Shown piece by piece: positions 47,411 to 55,332 of a DNA stretch of 64,000 nt (its first letter is position 1; each line of letters starts with the position of its first letter). The DNA comes from Methanomicrobium antiquum (GTDB lineage Archaea > Halobacteriota > Methanomicrobia > Methanomicrobiales > Methanomicrobiaceae). Location of the stretch: assembly GCF_029633915.1 (NCBI RefSeq), contig NZ_CP091092.1, positions 1,426,001-1,490,000 of the forward strand, in the 5' to 3' direction. Made by a program: the position numbers and the translations under genes. The notes beneath the pieces were generated by a model. That model saw nothing but the letters and a program-made list of their open reading frames with translations. It had not been told where the DNA came from and searched no databases.

Positions 47411-49533
47411 CACCGGAGATGCAGATTTTTTCAGTTATTATCTGGATAATAATTCTCAAGTTTATCCAGATGTCAATCTGGCCGCTTTTGAAATCACCTT
47501 TGGGAAGGTTCTCATACGGGATTTCATATCCTGCATCATTAATTGTTTTTGCACTTCTGTCATGGTACTGTGGACTTTTTCATCTGCCTGTTCATTTTGC
47601 ACTTGTTTTTTTTGTAGTACTCTTATTCTATTATTTTTATAAGGGAGAATATACAAAGAAGGAAATTTTTGAAAATATCAGATGGGATATTGTTTTCTTC
47701 CTTTTCTTTTTATTCATGCTTGAAGTCAGATACTTAAACCCCTCCATCTCTTATGCCGAAAAATTTATGGATCATGCATTTTTGGCATCAATCATAAACA
47801 ATCCAACTGTTCCTCCTGTCGATCCGTGGTATTCAGGAGGAAATCTTGACATCTATTATTATCTCGGTCACTGGATCTTTGGATCACTTGGAGTAATTTC
47901 AGGAATAAAATCAACAATAGTATTCAATCTTATTCTTCCAACCGTCTTTGCAAATACTGCCGTTTCGCTTTATGCCATAGGAAGACTTTTATTAAACAGA
48001 TATGAATGGCTTTTGCTTTTCCCCCTTTTCATAGTAAATCCTGCATTTATATATCACTTAATTCTTGGAAAAAGCATACAGACTGTTATCTGGGATAGTA
48101 CAAGAACTATTGACGCCGCAATTACGGAATATCCTGTATTTTCAATGCTCTGGGGTGATCCACACGCACATGTAATTTCTTTTTTAAACCAGGCACTATT
48201 CCTGTTCCTTTTAATATTCTGCTATATGAAATGGAATGAATCAGATGAGAAGACAAAATGGATTCTTGCAGTGCTTCTTTCAATCAGTCTTGGCTCAATG
48301 CCGCTTTTAAACACATGGGATGTTTTGATATATGCTCCGGTACTTTTGTTGACAGGTATTCTGATCTTTTTCAGAAACAAAAATAGAAATGAAGATAAAC
48401 ACAAGATCACTCCTGATAAGTCCTTTCTAAAATCAGATCTTTATTTATACCTGACAAAGGCCCTGCCGCTTAAAATTTTTATTATTGTACCTGTATTATC
48501 AGTAATCATATACCTCCCATATTATCTGATGCTGAATACTAGCGGAGTAGAAGGTATTGGAATTGTACATGCTCCAACAAGTCCTTTCGCGTTTATTCTG
48601 GTATACGGGTTTTTTCTGGCAGTTCTATACTTAGAATGCCTAAATGATCTCAAAAAAAGACCATGGATTTTAGCATTCTTAATTCCATTTGGATTTTTTG
48701 GATACATTGGAGCAGGTCTTTGTGTAGTTCCTGCTTTGGCGCTTGTTTTAAGGAAAAACAGGACTGCTCAGGATATTTTGGGATCGCTTGGACTTTTAAT
48801 AATTATTTTTACAGAGATCATATATTTAAAAGACAATATGGGCGATGACTATTTCAGGATGAACACTGTCTTTAAATTTTCACTCATTGCCTGGATGATG
48901 CTTGGAATATCATGCTTTACGTTCATCGGGAAATATCTTGACAAAAAGTTCCCCGAAAATTCCAAAACTGAAATAAGTCAGAAAATGATTTGTCAAAATC
49001 AGACCTGGCCTGGCAAAATCAAATTGCCGGAAAACAAAAAATGTGCGTATCTGCTGGGAATAGCAATATGTATAATATTAATCCTGCCAGTACTCCTCCC
49101 TGACATGAATTACGGATATGGAGGAAAGACACTTGACGGAATGGACTGGATAAAAACACACCATCCATATGACTATGAAGCAATTGAATTTTTAAGAAGC
49201 CTGAATGGTACTGTAAACATCGTTGAGGCTGAAAACAATGATTACACCTACTACTCAAGAGTTTCCTCAATGACCGGCTATCCAACAATTATAGGAATGC
49301 CATTTCATGAACAGATGTGGAGAGGAGATTTGGGACTTGTTGGTGAGAGAATGTCTGATGTCAGAAAAATATATGAAAATCCGGATGACTGCATATCTCT
49401 TATGAAAAAATATGGAATGACCCATATATTTGTTGGTAAATCAGAAGATGAAATTTATAATGTCAATCTTCCATACAACCAGTTTAAAGAAATTTTCAGG
49501 AATGAAGGTGCGACAATTTATGCGCTTTATTAA
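47407..49533 (+). CDS. DUF2298 multi-pass membrane protein
   Basis: 708 aa from TTG 47407 (TTGA overlap with the preceding stop). At least twelve hydrophobic helices. The YYY-type signature region is MDHAFLASIINNPTVPPVDPWYSGGNLDIYYYLGHW, and there is a WGDPHAHVISFLNQ block. Architecture resembles GT-C membrane glycosyltransferases. With the FAD enzyme, GT2 and flippase it forms a four-gene unit, plausibly making or transferring a lipid-linked glycan to surface proteins. Confidence 0.85.
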   Translation: MTPEMQIFSVIIWIIILKFIQMSIWPLLKSPLGRFSYGISYPASLIVFALLSWYCGLFHLPVHFALVFFVVLLFYYFYKGEYTKKEIFENIRWDIVFFLFFLFMLEVRYLNPSISYAEKFMDHAFLASIINNPTVPPVDPWYSGGNLDIYYYLGHWIFGSLGVISGIKSTIVFNLILPTVFANTAVSLYAIGRLLLNRYEWLLLFPLFIVNPAFIYHLILGKSIQTVIWDSTRTIDAAITEYPVFSMLWGDPHAHVISFLNQALFLFLLIFCYMKWNESDEKTKWILAVLLSISLGSMPLLNTWDVLIYAPVLLLTGILIFFRNKNRNEDKHKITPDKSFLKSDLYLYLTKALPLKIFIIVPVLSVIIYLPYYLMLNTSGVEGIGIVHAPTSPFAFILVYGFFLAVLYLECLNDLKKRPWILAFLIPFGFFGYIGAGLCVVPALALVLRKNRTAQDILGSLGLLIIIFTEIIYLKDNMGDDYFRMNTVFKFSLIAWMMLGISCFTFIGKYLDKKFPENSKTEISQKMICQNQTWPGKIKLPENKKCAYLLGIAICIILILPVLLPDMNYGYGGKTLDGMDWIKTHHPYDYEAIEFLRSLNGTVNIVEAENNDYTYYSRVSSMTGYPTIIGMPFHEQMWRGDLGLVGERMSDVRKIYENPDDCISLMKKYGMTHIFVGKSEDEIYNVNLPYNQFKEIFRNEGATIYALY

Positions 49534-49592
49534 CAGTTATTTTACTTTTACTTCGATTTCAGACTTCAAATTCTATTGCTGGAACTAAAATT

Positions 49593-49775
49593 CTGATAAT
49601 AATTCAAAAACCTTTATCACTCTTTATGATGAATTAATATAGCTACATCAATCGCTGACTGATGAGTGATGAAGGAGTAACTCAAAACCAATATAACCGG
49701 AAGAGCATTGAAAAAACGGTCTTCAGACGTTTTTGCAGATGATTTCAGAAATATCTGAATGAATTTTTTTCTGCT
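49593..49775 (+). ncRNA. Candidate structured RNA / leader upstream of L7Ae
   Basis: No ORF. CCTTTATCACTC (49611-49622) pairs with GAGTGATGAAGG (49664-49675) as a 12-bp stem with one G-U pair. Inside are a C-box-like ATGATGA (49626-49632) and CTGA/CTGATGA (49655-49665). A second hairpin follows (AAAAAC 49712-49717 with GTTTTT 49729-49734), then TTCAGA (49744-49749) with TCTGAA (49754-49759) and seven T (49764-49770). GATAATAATTC near 49594-49604 may be the TATA box, putting the RNA 5' end near the first stem. Either an attenuating leader of L7Ae or a separate small RNA. Confidence 0.5.
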
Positions 49776-49808
49776 CTTTTGGCTCTTTGCTCCTGAATGA
49801 GGTGAGTT

Positions 49809-50177
49809 ATGTCAAAAGTTTACGCAAAATTTGAAGTTCCTGACGAAATTCAGAACAAAGCACTTGAAGTTCTTGAAGTTTCAAGGGACACAGGAAAGAT
49901 TAAGAAAGGATCAAACGAAGCCACAAAGGCTGTCGAGAGAGGAATCGCACAGCTTGTATTAATCGGCGGCGACGTTGAGCCTGAAGAGATTGTTATGCAC
50001 CTTCCGGCACTTTGTGACGAGAAACAGTGCCCATACGTTATTATCAACCAGCAAAACGATGTTGGTGCGGCAAGCGGCCTTGAAGTAGGTTCTGCAGCAG
50101 CAGCGATTGTCAAACCCGGCAAGGCAAAAGAACTCCTTGATGAAGTTCTTGGTCAGATAGGCGAACTTAAGCAGTGA
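49809..50177 (+). CDS. rpl7ae: Ribosomal protein L7Ae
   Basis: 122 aa. L7Ae/L30e fold with [26 protein letters not shown], the RNA-binding block that recognises kink-turns in rRNA, C/D and H/ACA sRNAs and RNase P RNA. A strong GAGGTGA precedes the ATG and is partly enclosed by a small CCT-GAATG-AGG hairpin (49792-49802). First gene of the classical archaeal L7Ae-S28e-L24e-Ndk cluster. Confidence 0.97.
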   Translation: MSKVYAKFEVPDEIQNKALEVLEVSRDTGKIKKGSNEATKAVERGIAQLVLIGGDVEPEEIVMHLPALCDEKQCPYVIINQQNDVGAASGLEVGSAAAAIVKPGKAKELLDEVLGQIGELKQ

Positions 50178-50188
50178 GGTGACCATTT

Positions 50189-50395
50189 ATGGCAGATGCA
50201 ACGCCGGCAGAAGTTATTGAGATTATCGGTCCGACAGGAATGCACGGAGAAGCTTTCCAGGTCAAATGCCGTATTCTCGATGGCTCAAACAAAGGAAGGA
50301 TTATAACCCGCAACACAGTCGGGCCAATCCGCGAGGGCGATGTGCTTATGCTCATCGAGACCGAACGTGAAGCTAAGAAATTATCGAGGCGCTAA
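50189..50395 (+). CDS. rps28e: Ribosomal protein S28e
   Basis: 68 aa. Typical beta-barrel sequence with [11 protein letters not shown], and [27 protein letters not shown] near the C-terminus. Small-subunit protein. GAGGTGA precedes the ATG, and L24e starts 2 nt after its stop. Confidence 0.96.
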   Translation: MADATPAEVIEIIGPTGMHGEAFQVKCRILDGSNKGRIITRNTVGPIREGDVLMLIETEREAKKLSRR

Positions 50396-50397
50396 AA

Positions 50398-50589
50398 ATG
50401 GTGGAGAAATTTGTATGTTCATTCTGCGGAGAACAGATTGAGCCTGGAACAGGAAAGATGTATGTTAAAAAAGATGGTTCAATCTTTTATTTCTGCAGCT
50501 CAAAGTGCCAGAACAACTACCGCCTAAAAAGAGTTCCACGCCGTGTGACCTGGACCGCAGCAGGCAGAAAAGCGCTCGGCAAGGAGTGA
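50398..50589 (+). CDS. rpl24e: Ribosomal protein L24e
   Basis: 63 aa. Zinc-binding [29 protein letters not shown] arrangement (shown in part) of the L24e family, then [13 protein letters not shown]. The gene lies 2 nt after S28e and 6 nt before ndk, indicating tight co-transcription. Confidence 0.96.
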   Translation: MVEKFVCSFCGEQIEPGTGKMYVKKDGSIFYFCSSKCQNNYRLKRVPRRVTWTAAGRKALGKE

Positions 50590-50595
50590 TCCTTA

Positions 50596-51045
50596 ATGGA
50601 TCAGACATTCTTAATGATCAAACCTGACGGTGTCCAGCGCGGACTCGTTGGTGAGATTGTTGCACGCTTTGAAAAGAAAGGTCTCAAACTTGTTGCGGCA
50701 AAATTTGAGTCACTTCCAGAAGAGCGTGTAATGGAACATTACTCCGAACACAAAGACAAACCGTTCTTCCCGGGACTCAAATCATACATCATGAGCGGAC
50801 CGTGCTTTTTGATGGTTTGGGAAGGCAAAAATGTCGTTTCAATTACCCGCCAGATGATTGGCGCAACCAATCCTGCAGAGGCACTTCCGGGCACAATCCG
50901 TGGAGACTTTGCTCTTGAGATTGGAATGAATGTAATACACGGTTCAGACTCAGACGAGACTGCAAAACGTGAGATTGCAATTCACTTCAAAAAAGAAGAA
51001 ATCACCTCCTATGAAAGAGTAGATGAGAAATACCTCTACGAGTAA
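50596..51045 (+). CDS. ndk: Nucleoside diphosphate kinase
   Basis: 149 aa. Transfers gamma-phosphate between nucleotides through the catalytic His in [10 protein letters not shown]. Other blocks: [13 protein letters not shown] and [10 protein letters not shown]. In many euryarchaea infB (aIF5B) follows ndk; here it does not, and a perfect palindrome lies 19 nt past the stop. Confidence 0.96.
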   Translation: MDQTFLMIKPDGVQRGLVGEIVARFEKKGLKLVAAKFESLPEERVMEHYSEHKDKPFFPGLKSYIMSGPCFLMVWEGKNVVSITRQMIGATNPAEALPGTIRGDFALEIGMNVIHGSDSDETAKREIAIHFKKEEITSYERVDEKYLYE

Positions 51046-51416
51046 ACCCTTTCATCATTAATGGATGAAAACAAATTTGTTTTCATATACTTTTTTTCTC
51101 ATGTTTTAATCCTGACTTTATCAGTCGAAATTTTATCCCTCATAAAAGAAGCTGTCCACATTTTTCTATTCGATTATATTATATTTAGTCAGCAAATGAA
51201 AATAATGTCAATACCGGTTTAATTTTTGTCCTCTTTATCTAAACATCCCATAATATGATTGCTCAATTCCTAATCGGCAATATTGCATATGTTCTTTGAG
51301 TTCATTTTAAATTCAAATCTTTTTGAAAAAAACGTTCATGAAACAAATTTTTTATGGACTGTTTCATGAAAATCATGATTTGATTTTCAGGGTAAATTAC
51401 TGATTAAACAGGACAA
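51046..51416. repeat. Palindrome-rich gap between ndk and trkH
   Basis: ATGAAAACAAATTTGTTTTCAT (51065-51086) is a perfect 22-bp palindrome. Its left part also pairs with TTTCATC at 51050-51056 (7 bp), so two hairpins compete. Near the other end TTCATGAAAC (51335-51344) and GTTTCATGAA (51361-51370) are perfect 10-bp arms with a 16-nt spacer. The genes converge, so these may be terminators or stabilisers for each, but arms share the CATGAA motif seen elsewhere. The middle (51110-51330) is A+T-rich with nothing recognised. Confidence 0.6.
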
Positions 51417-52874
51417 TCAGTCAAAACCCTTGATTAATCCCATGAAAAAGACAATAACTGCCATAATCTCAAGACGTCCTATCCACATTGCAAAAATAAA
51501 TACACTCTTGCTGAAAGGTGTTAAATCAGGCGTTGCAAAACCAGTACTTATACCATTATTACACGTTGCTGAGACAACTTCAAAAATCACATGACTTGTA
51601 TCAACCAAAGGCGACTCAAAATGCATTATAGCAATCGCCGAGAAAAAAATAACCATGAGATATAAGATGATGATAAGCATATTTTTAGAAACTTCTGCTT
51701 CAGCTTCTGCTTTTTGAACAATTTTCCCGCCATACCTGAATGGAATAATTACTTTTGAGCTAACAAAAGATCTTTTAAACCACCAGATAATTCCCCTGAA
51801 TGCCAAAGCCGCCCTTGAAAGCTTGATACCACCGGATGTACTTCCGGAAGAACCGCCTACAAGCATCAGGAGAAGGAGAAATAAAACAGTAACAGGCGCC
51901 CATGTGTTAGGAGATGATGTCTGAAATCCTGTACTTGTAACACCTGCAACAGACATGAAAATTCCCTCCCTGATTGCAGTAGCACCTTCAAGTCCATTGA
52001 ACAGTAAAAGGTCTGCTGTAATTACCACAAATCCAAGCATTATAAAAAAGAACAAAAGCCATGCCTGTTCATCACGGAAAAGACTCAGCTTCTTTTTATA
52101 GTACATTAAAAAATAGATTTTAAACGGAAGAGCACCCGCAATCATCACAGGGATTATAAGCATCTCAAGAAGCGGGCTGTTGTAATAAGGAATGCCTGCA
52201 GAATGCACTGTAAAACCACCTGTTGCAATCGCAACCATTGCGATATTTACAGCATCCCACAAGGGTATTCCTGACAAAAGGATGAAAAGAACAGATGCAA
52301 CAGTAAGAATCAGATAAATCTTCCACATCTGAAGACCCTGCTGAACAACGCTTGGCATAAACGCCTCACTTCTTGCTTCAGAGCGGTAAAAACGGGATGG
52401 ATTCAGTCCGGTTCTGGAAAGCATGACAATTGTAAATGCAACAATTCCAAGACCACCAAACCACTGCATAAGTGAACGCCAGAAAAGTAATGTGTAAGAC
52501 GTTGAATCTACATCACGAATCATTGTAATGCCTGTATCAGTCCATCCTGACATGGCCTCAAAGACCGCATCAATATATGGCATTCCCATACCAAGCCAGA
52601 AAGGAATTGCCCCGACAAATGCACAGATTAACCAGATAAGAGCAACTGAAAAAAGAGCCTGACTTAATTTGGCCTCCCTTTTATTTTCGGGAAACATCAG
52701 AAACACTGTTCCTATCAGGTATAATATCAAAGGAACAAGGGCCATTGGAGCAATCATATCCCATTCGCTGTAGATGATGGCGACAATCAGAGGAACACAT
52801 GTGCCAAAACTAATAAAATGCAGGACATTTCCAAGATCATCAGCAATGATTGAAAACTGTTCAATACGTTTCAT
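51417..52874 (-). CDS. trkH: TrkH-type potassium uptake membrane subunit
   Basis: 485 aa, about ten hydrophobic helices and four pore loops: MSGWTDTGITM, ATGGFTVHSAG, AGVTSTGFQTSS and SATCNNGISTGFA, supplying the selectivity filter glycines. Imports K+, driven by membrane potential, with cytosolic TrkA NAD/ATP-binding regulators. No trkA gene is in the window, so it is apart from its regulator. It stands alone. Confidence 0.95.
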   Translation of the reverse strand: MKRIEQFSIIADDLGNVLHFISFGTCVPLIVAIIYSEWDMIAPMALVPLILYLIGTVFLMFPENKREAKLSQALFSVALIWLICAFVGAIPFWLGMGMPYIDAVFEAMSGWTDTGITMIRDVDSTSYTLLFWRSLMQWFGGLGIVAFTIVMLSRTGLNPSRFYRSEARSEAFMPSVVQQGLQMWKIYLILTVASVLFILLSGIPLWDAVNIAMVAIATGGFTVHSAGIPYYNSPLLEMLIIPVMIAGALPFKIYFLMYYKKKLSLFRDEQAWLLFFFIMLGFVVITADLLLFNGLEGATAIREGIFMSVAGVTSTGFQTSSPNTWAPVTVLFLLLLMLVGGSSGSTSGGIKLSRAALAFRGIIWWFKRSFVSSKVIIPFRYGGKIVQKAEAEAEVSKNMLIIILYLMVIFFSAIAIMHFESPLVDTSHVIFEVVSATCNNGISTGFATPDLTPFSKSVFIFAMWIGRLEIMAVIVFFMGLIKGFD

Positions 52875-52972
52875 CTGTAAACCCTGTAATACTACCTGAT
52901 AGGTAAACTATCTGATAATATATGTTTTTGCATAATCTTCGATAATTTCAATGATTTAAGAAAAAAAAAGAA
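52875..52972 (-). promoter_or_regulatory. trkH upstream inverted repeat
   Basis: GATAG-GTAAA-CTATC (52898-52912) is an inverted repeat in a stretch that also reads TACCT-GAT-AGGTA (52892-52904), located ~20-40 nt before the trkH ATG. On the minus strand a TATA-like CATATATTAT lies just upstream (about 52914-52925), so the repeat overlaps the expected transcription start. Possible operator or leader hairpin. The rest of the stretch is A+T-rich. Confidence 0.4.
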
Positions 52973-53353
52973 TTATTGTTTGTTTGTCCACAGATTGTGA
53001 ATATTGCAGTATTCTATTGCCTTAACATCCTCATTCTGGCACGGGAAGTGGGCAACAGGCTCATCTCCGGGTGAAAGCCAGTGAACCATTAAATCATCAC
53101 CGTCAATTACCCCAATCATCACGATATGGTGTTCAGGCAACATCGGATGAAGTGTTGAACCAACTGTTACTTTGATTCCGTCATCGGTTTTTTCAACAAT
53201 CGGAACGTGCTTTTCGTTTTTAAAATCTGCACTCTGCTCTGATAAAAGTTTCATTGGCTCATCACAACAGACCATCTGTCCTTTTCCTGAATCCAACAGA
53301 AGAGTTGTATTACCACATTTGTCGCATTTGTATATCTCAATTTTTTTTCCCAT
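52973..53353 (-). CDS. Superoxide reductase, desulfoferrodoxin class (2Fe)
   Basis: 126 aa from ATG 53353 with GGAGG 8 nt upstream. An N-terminal desulforedoxin centre (YKCDKC ... MVCC) is followed by the SOR iron site (KHVP, HPMLPEHH and YCNIHNLW with Cys and His ligands). It reduces superoxide to H2O2 without making O2. Electrons come from rubredoxin, encoded twice in the same operon. Last gene of the Rd-Rd-FprA-SOR set. Confidence 0.94.
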   Translation of the reverse strand: MGKKIEIYKCDKCGNTTLLLDSGKGQMVCCDEPMKLLSEQSADFKNEKHVPIVEKTDDGIKVTVGSTLHPMLPEHHIVMIGVIDGDDLMVHWLSPGDEPVAHFPCQNEDVKAIEYCNIHNLWTNKQ

Positions 53354-53378
53354 TTTATAAACCTCCATGATACTTTTT

Positions 53379-54566
53379 TTAAAGAATATTGTATTCCTTA
53401 TGTTTATTTAAGATTTCATCAGCTAATTTTTCAATCCCCGCATAGGCTTCTTCGTCAGGAAGACCTTTTATGTAGACAGGGTCAAGCACCTCTACATCAA
53501 GTTTTCCAATCATTGCAGAAAGAGAGTTTACAGTCTTTCCTCCCCATCCATATGAACCGATTATTCCAACAAGTCTCGCCTTTGGTTTTAGTATGTTTGC
53601 AAGAAATGCAATGTTTGCTGCTTTTGGATGCGGACCGAAAAGAACTGTCGGTGATGCAACGATTATTGTTGCGGCATCCAAAAGATCCATTGCAATTCGT
53701 CCAATATCCGCATTTGCAAGATTAAAAGGGCGTACTTCAATTCCTCTTGAAAGCAATGCCTCTGTTAAGTACTTAACCATCTTTTCAGTGCTTCCATGCA
53801 TTGATATATAAGGAATAATTACCCTGTTTCTAACCTTATCCGAACTCCATTCAGTGTATGCGTCAATTATGTAATTAGTGTCTTTGTAAAGTGGTCCGTG
53901 ACTTGGTGCAATAATCTCTAACTCATATCCTGAAAGCCTGTCCAGGTAATCTTTGACCTTTCCTCTGAAAGGCATCATTATTCCTGCAAAATACCTTTTT
54001 GCAAGGACATAATGCATTTCCCTGTCATCATCAACAAACAGATTTCCTGTTGCGTAATGTGATCCGAAAAAGTCACATGAGAATAAAATTTTGTCCTCAC
54101 GAAGATAGGTCATCATGGTATCAGGCCAGTGTACCCACGGAGTAATTAAAAATTCAAGGGTCTTGTCACCAAGTGAGATTGTCTCACCATCTCCGACAAC
54201 AATAATCCTAAAGTCAGGAATATTGTGAAATATTTTTAAAAACTCTTTGCATTTTTCAGAAGTTACCACTTTAGCACCGGGGAAAAGCTCCAAAAATACA
54301 GGAATTGCACCGGAATGATCCTGTTCTGAATGATTTACAACTATATAGTCAATCTTTGAGACACCAGATCGTGCAAGATTTGTTATGAACTCTTCTTCAA
54401 ATCCAAAGTCTACACCATCTATTAGAACTGTTTTTTCACTTCCCTCGATTAGATAGGAATTATAAGTTGTACCTTCCGGAATTGGCAACAGATTGTCAAA
54501 GACTTCTCTGTCCCAGTCAATAACTCCAACCGAATATACTCCTTTGCAAATCTCCCTGACTGCCAT
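53379..54566 (-). CDS. fprA: F420H2 oxidase / flavodiiron protein FprA
   Basis: About 395 aa from ATG 54566 (TTG 54572 alternative). The beta-lactamase-like diiron domain has NHSEQDHSG, PWVHWPD, FSCDFFGSH and APSHGPLY; the C-terminal flavodoxin domain (YISMHGSTEKM, SPTVLFGPHP) carries FMN. In methanogens FprA reduces O2 to water with reduced F420; NO reduction occurs in related proteins. The rubredoxin gene ahead of it ends 2 nt before. Confidence 0.94.
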   Translation of the reverse strand: MAVREICKGVYSVGVIDWDREVFDNLLPIPEGTTYNSYLIEGSEKTVLIDGVDFGFEEEFITNLARSGVSKIDYIVVNHSEQDHSGAIPVFLELFPGAKVVTSEKCKEFLKIFHNIPDFRIIVVGDGETISLGDKTLEFLITPWVHWPDTMMTYLREDKILFSCDFFGSHYATGNLFVDDDREMHYVLAKRYFAGIMMPFRGKVKDYLDRLSGYELEIIAPSHGPLYKDTNYIIDAYTEWSSDKVRNRVIIPYISMHGSTEKMVKYLTEALLSRGIEVRPFNLANADIGRIAMDLLDAATIIVASPTVLFGPHPKAANIAFLANILKPKARLVGIIGSYGWGGKTVNSLSAMIGKLDVEVLDPVYIKGLPDEEAYAGIEKLADEILNKHKEYNIL

Positions 54567-54568
54567 TT

Positions 54569-54727
54569 TCAAATCTCTTTAAAACTTGCTTTCTGAGCAC
54601 CACATACAGGACATTTCCATCCTGCAGGAATGTCAGAAAAAATTGTTCCTGCATCTACATCTCTATCCCCTTTATCAGGATCATATACATGGCCACAGAC
54701 CATACATTTCATCTTTTTTCCTGTCAT
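54569..54727 (-). CDS. Rubredoxin, small second copy
   Basis: 52 aa; too short for typical ORF calls but clearly a rubredoxin. CMVCGHVYD and CPVCGAQK give the CxxC...CxxC iron site, with the conserved GWKCPVCGA and PAGW region. ATG 54727, or ATG 54712 with AGGAAAAAAG just upstream, are both possible starts; the shorter gives 47 aa. It is 8 nt after the other rubredoxin and 2 nt before fprA. One-electron carrier for FprA and/or superoxide reductase. Confidence 0.93.
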   Translation of the reverse strand: MTGKKMKCMVCGHVYDPDKGDRDVDAGTIFSDIPAGWKCPVCGAQKASFKEI

Positions 54728-54735
54728 TTTACCAA

Positions 54736-54906
54736 TCATCCCTCGATTTCTATCGACTCAAATTTATCTTTTTTTGCCGCACACCTTGGACATCTCCAGT
54801 CGTCAGGAATATCTTCAAAGGCTGTTCCTGCCTTTATTCCTGAGCCTGCATCACCAATACGTGAATCATAGATATATCCACATTTTTTACATTTCCATAC
54901 TTTCAT
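54736..54906 (-). CDS. Rubredoxin, first copy
   Basis: 56 aa from ATG 54906 with GGAGGATATT directly upstream. [11 protein letters not shown] and [14 protein letters not shown] form the four-Cys iron site. First gene of the oxygen-defence operon. The two rubredoxins differ enough to serve different partners, but which pairs with which enzyme is unknown. Confidence 0.95.
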   Translation of the reverse strand: MKVWKCKKCGYIYDSRIGDAGSGIKAGTAFEDIPDDWRCPRCAAKKDKFESIEIEG

Positions 54907-55158
54907 AATATCCTCCAATTTAAACAAAACCGAATCAAATCGCTACTTTGAAGCAGTGACATCACAGTCACAGCCATGCCTGTTTTCAGTTTTATTTGTA
55001 TTTAGAACAATCTTACATAATAACTTTCTCTAAAGTGACATTTTATTACACAAAAGAAAGAACTAAAAATAAAAAAAAAGGATAATCAGAATTTAAAAAA
55101 ATATTAAAAATTATGCATTTATTATGCATTTATTCAGCGCAATTCCGGCTGATTTGAT
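54907..55158 (-). promoter_or_regulatory. Promoter and candidate operator of the rubredoxin-FprA-SOR operon
   Basis: GTGAC-ATCACA-GTCAC (54956-54971) is an inverted repeat about 50 nt ahead of the rubredoxin ATG, between it and a TATA-like CTAAATACAAATAAA on the minus strand (about 54990-55004). A repressor bound there would block transcription start; oxygen or metal control would make sense but is unproven. The TATA-like sequence shares TTTGTATTTAG with the 13-bp tandem repeat to the right. The remainder (55010-55158) is A+T-rich with direct ATTATGCATTT repeats near 55110-55135. Confidence 0.4.
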
Positions 55159-55327
55159 ATTTAGGTTTTGTATTTAGATTTTGTATTTAGATTTTGTATT
55201 TAGATTTTGTATTTAGATTTTGTATTTAGATTTTGTATTTAGATTTTGTATTTAGATTTTGTATTTAGATTTTGTATTTAGGTTTTGTATTTAGGTTTTG
55301 TATTTAGGTTTTGTATTTAGGTTTTTG
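55159..55327. repeat. 13-bp tandem repeat, 13 copies
   Basis: Twelve head-to-tail units of 13 bp (ATTTAGATTTTGT or ATTTAGGTTTTGT) fill 55159-55314, followed by a thirteenth slightly altered unit to 55327. Base 7 differs by block: unit 1 has G, units 2-9 have A, units 10-13 have G, a pattern that suggests slippage. It sits directly after the helicase stop (55333 is the 3' end of that minus-strand gene) and before the divergent-side oxygen-defence promoter. Copy number is likely to vary between strains. Confidence 0.95.
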
Positions 55328-55332
55328 TTTTT

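Noticed and set aside
49626-49760. Canonical C/D box guide sRNA
   Set aside because: C-box-like and D-box-like motifs exist, but spacing to a final D box does not fit the usual 12-nt guides; kept only as a structured leader candidate.
55159-55327. Possible CRISPR array
   Set aside because: Units are 13 bp directly abutting, with no spacers and no cas genes.
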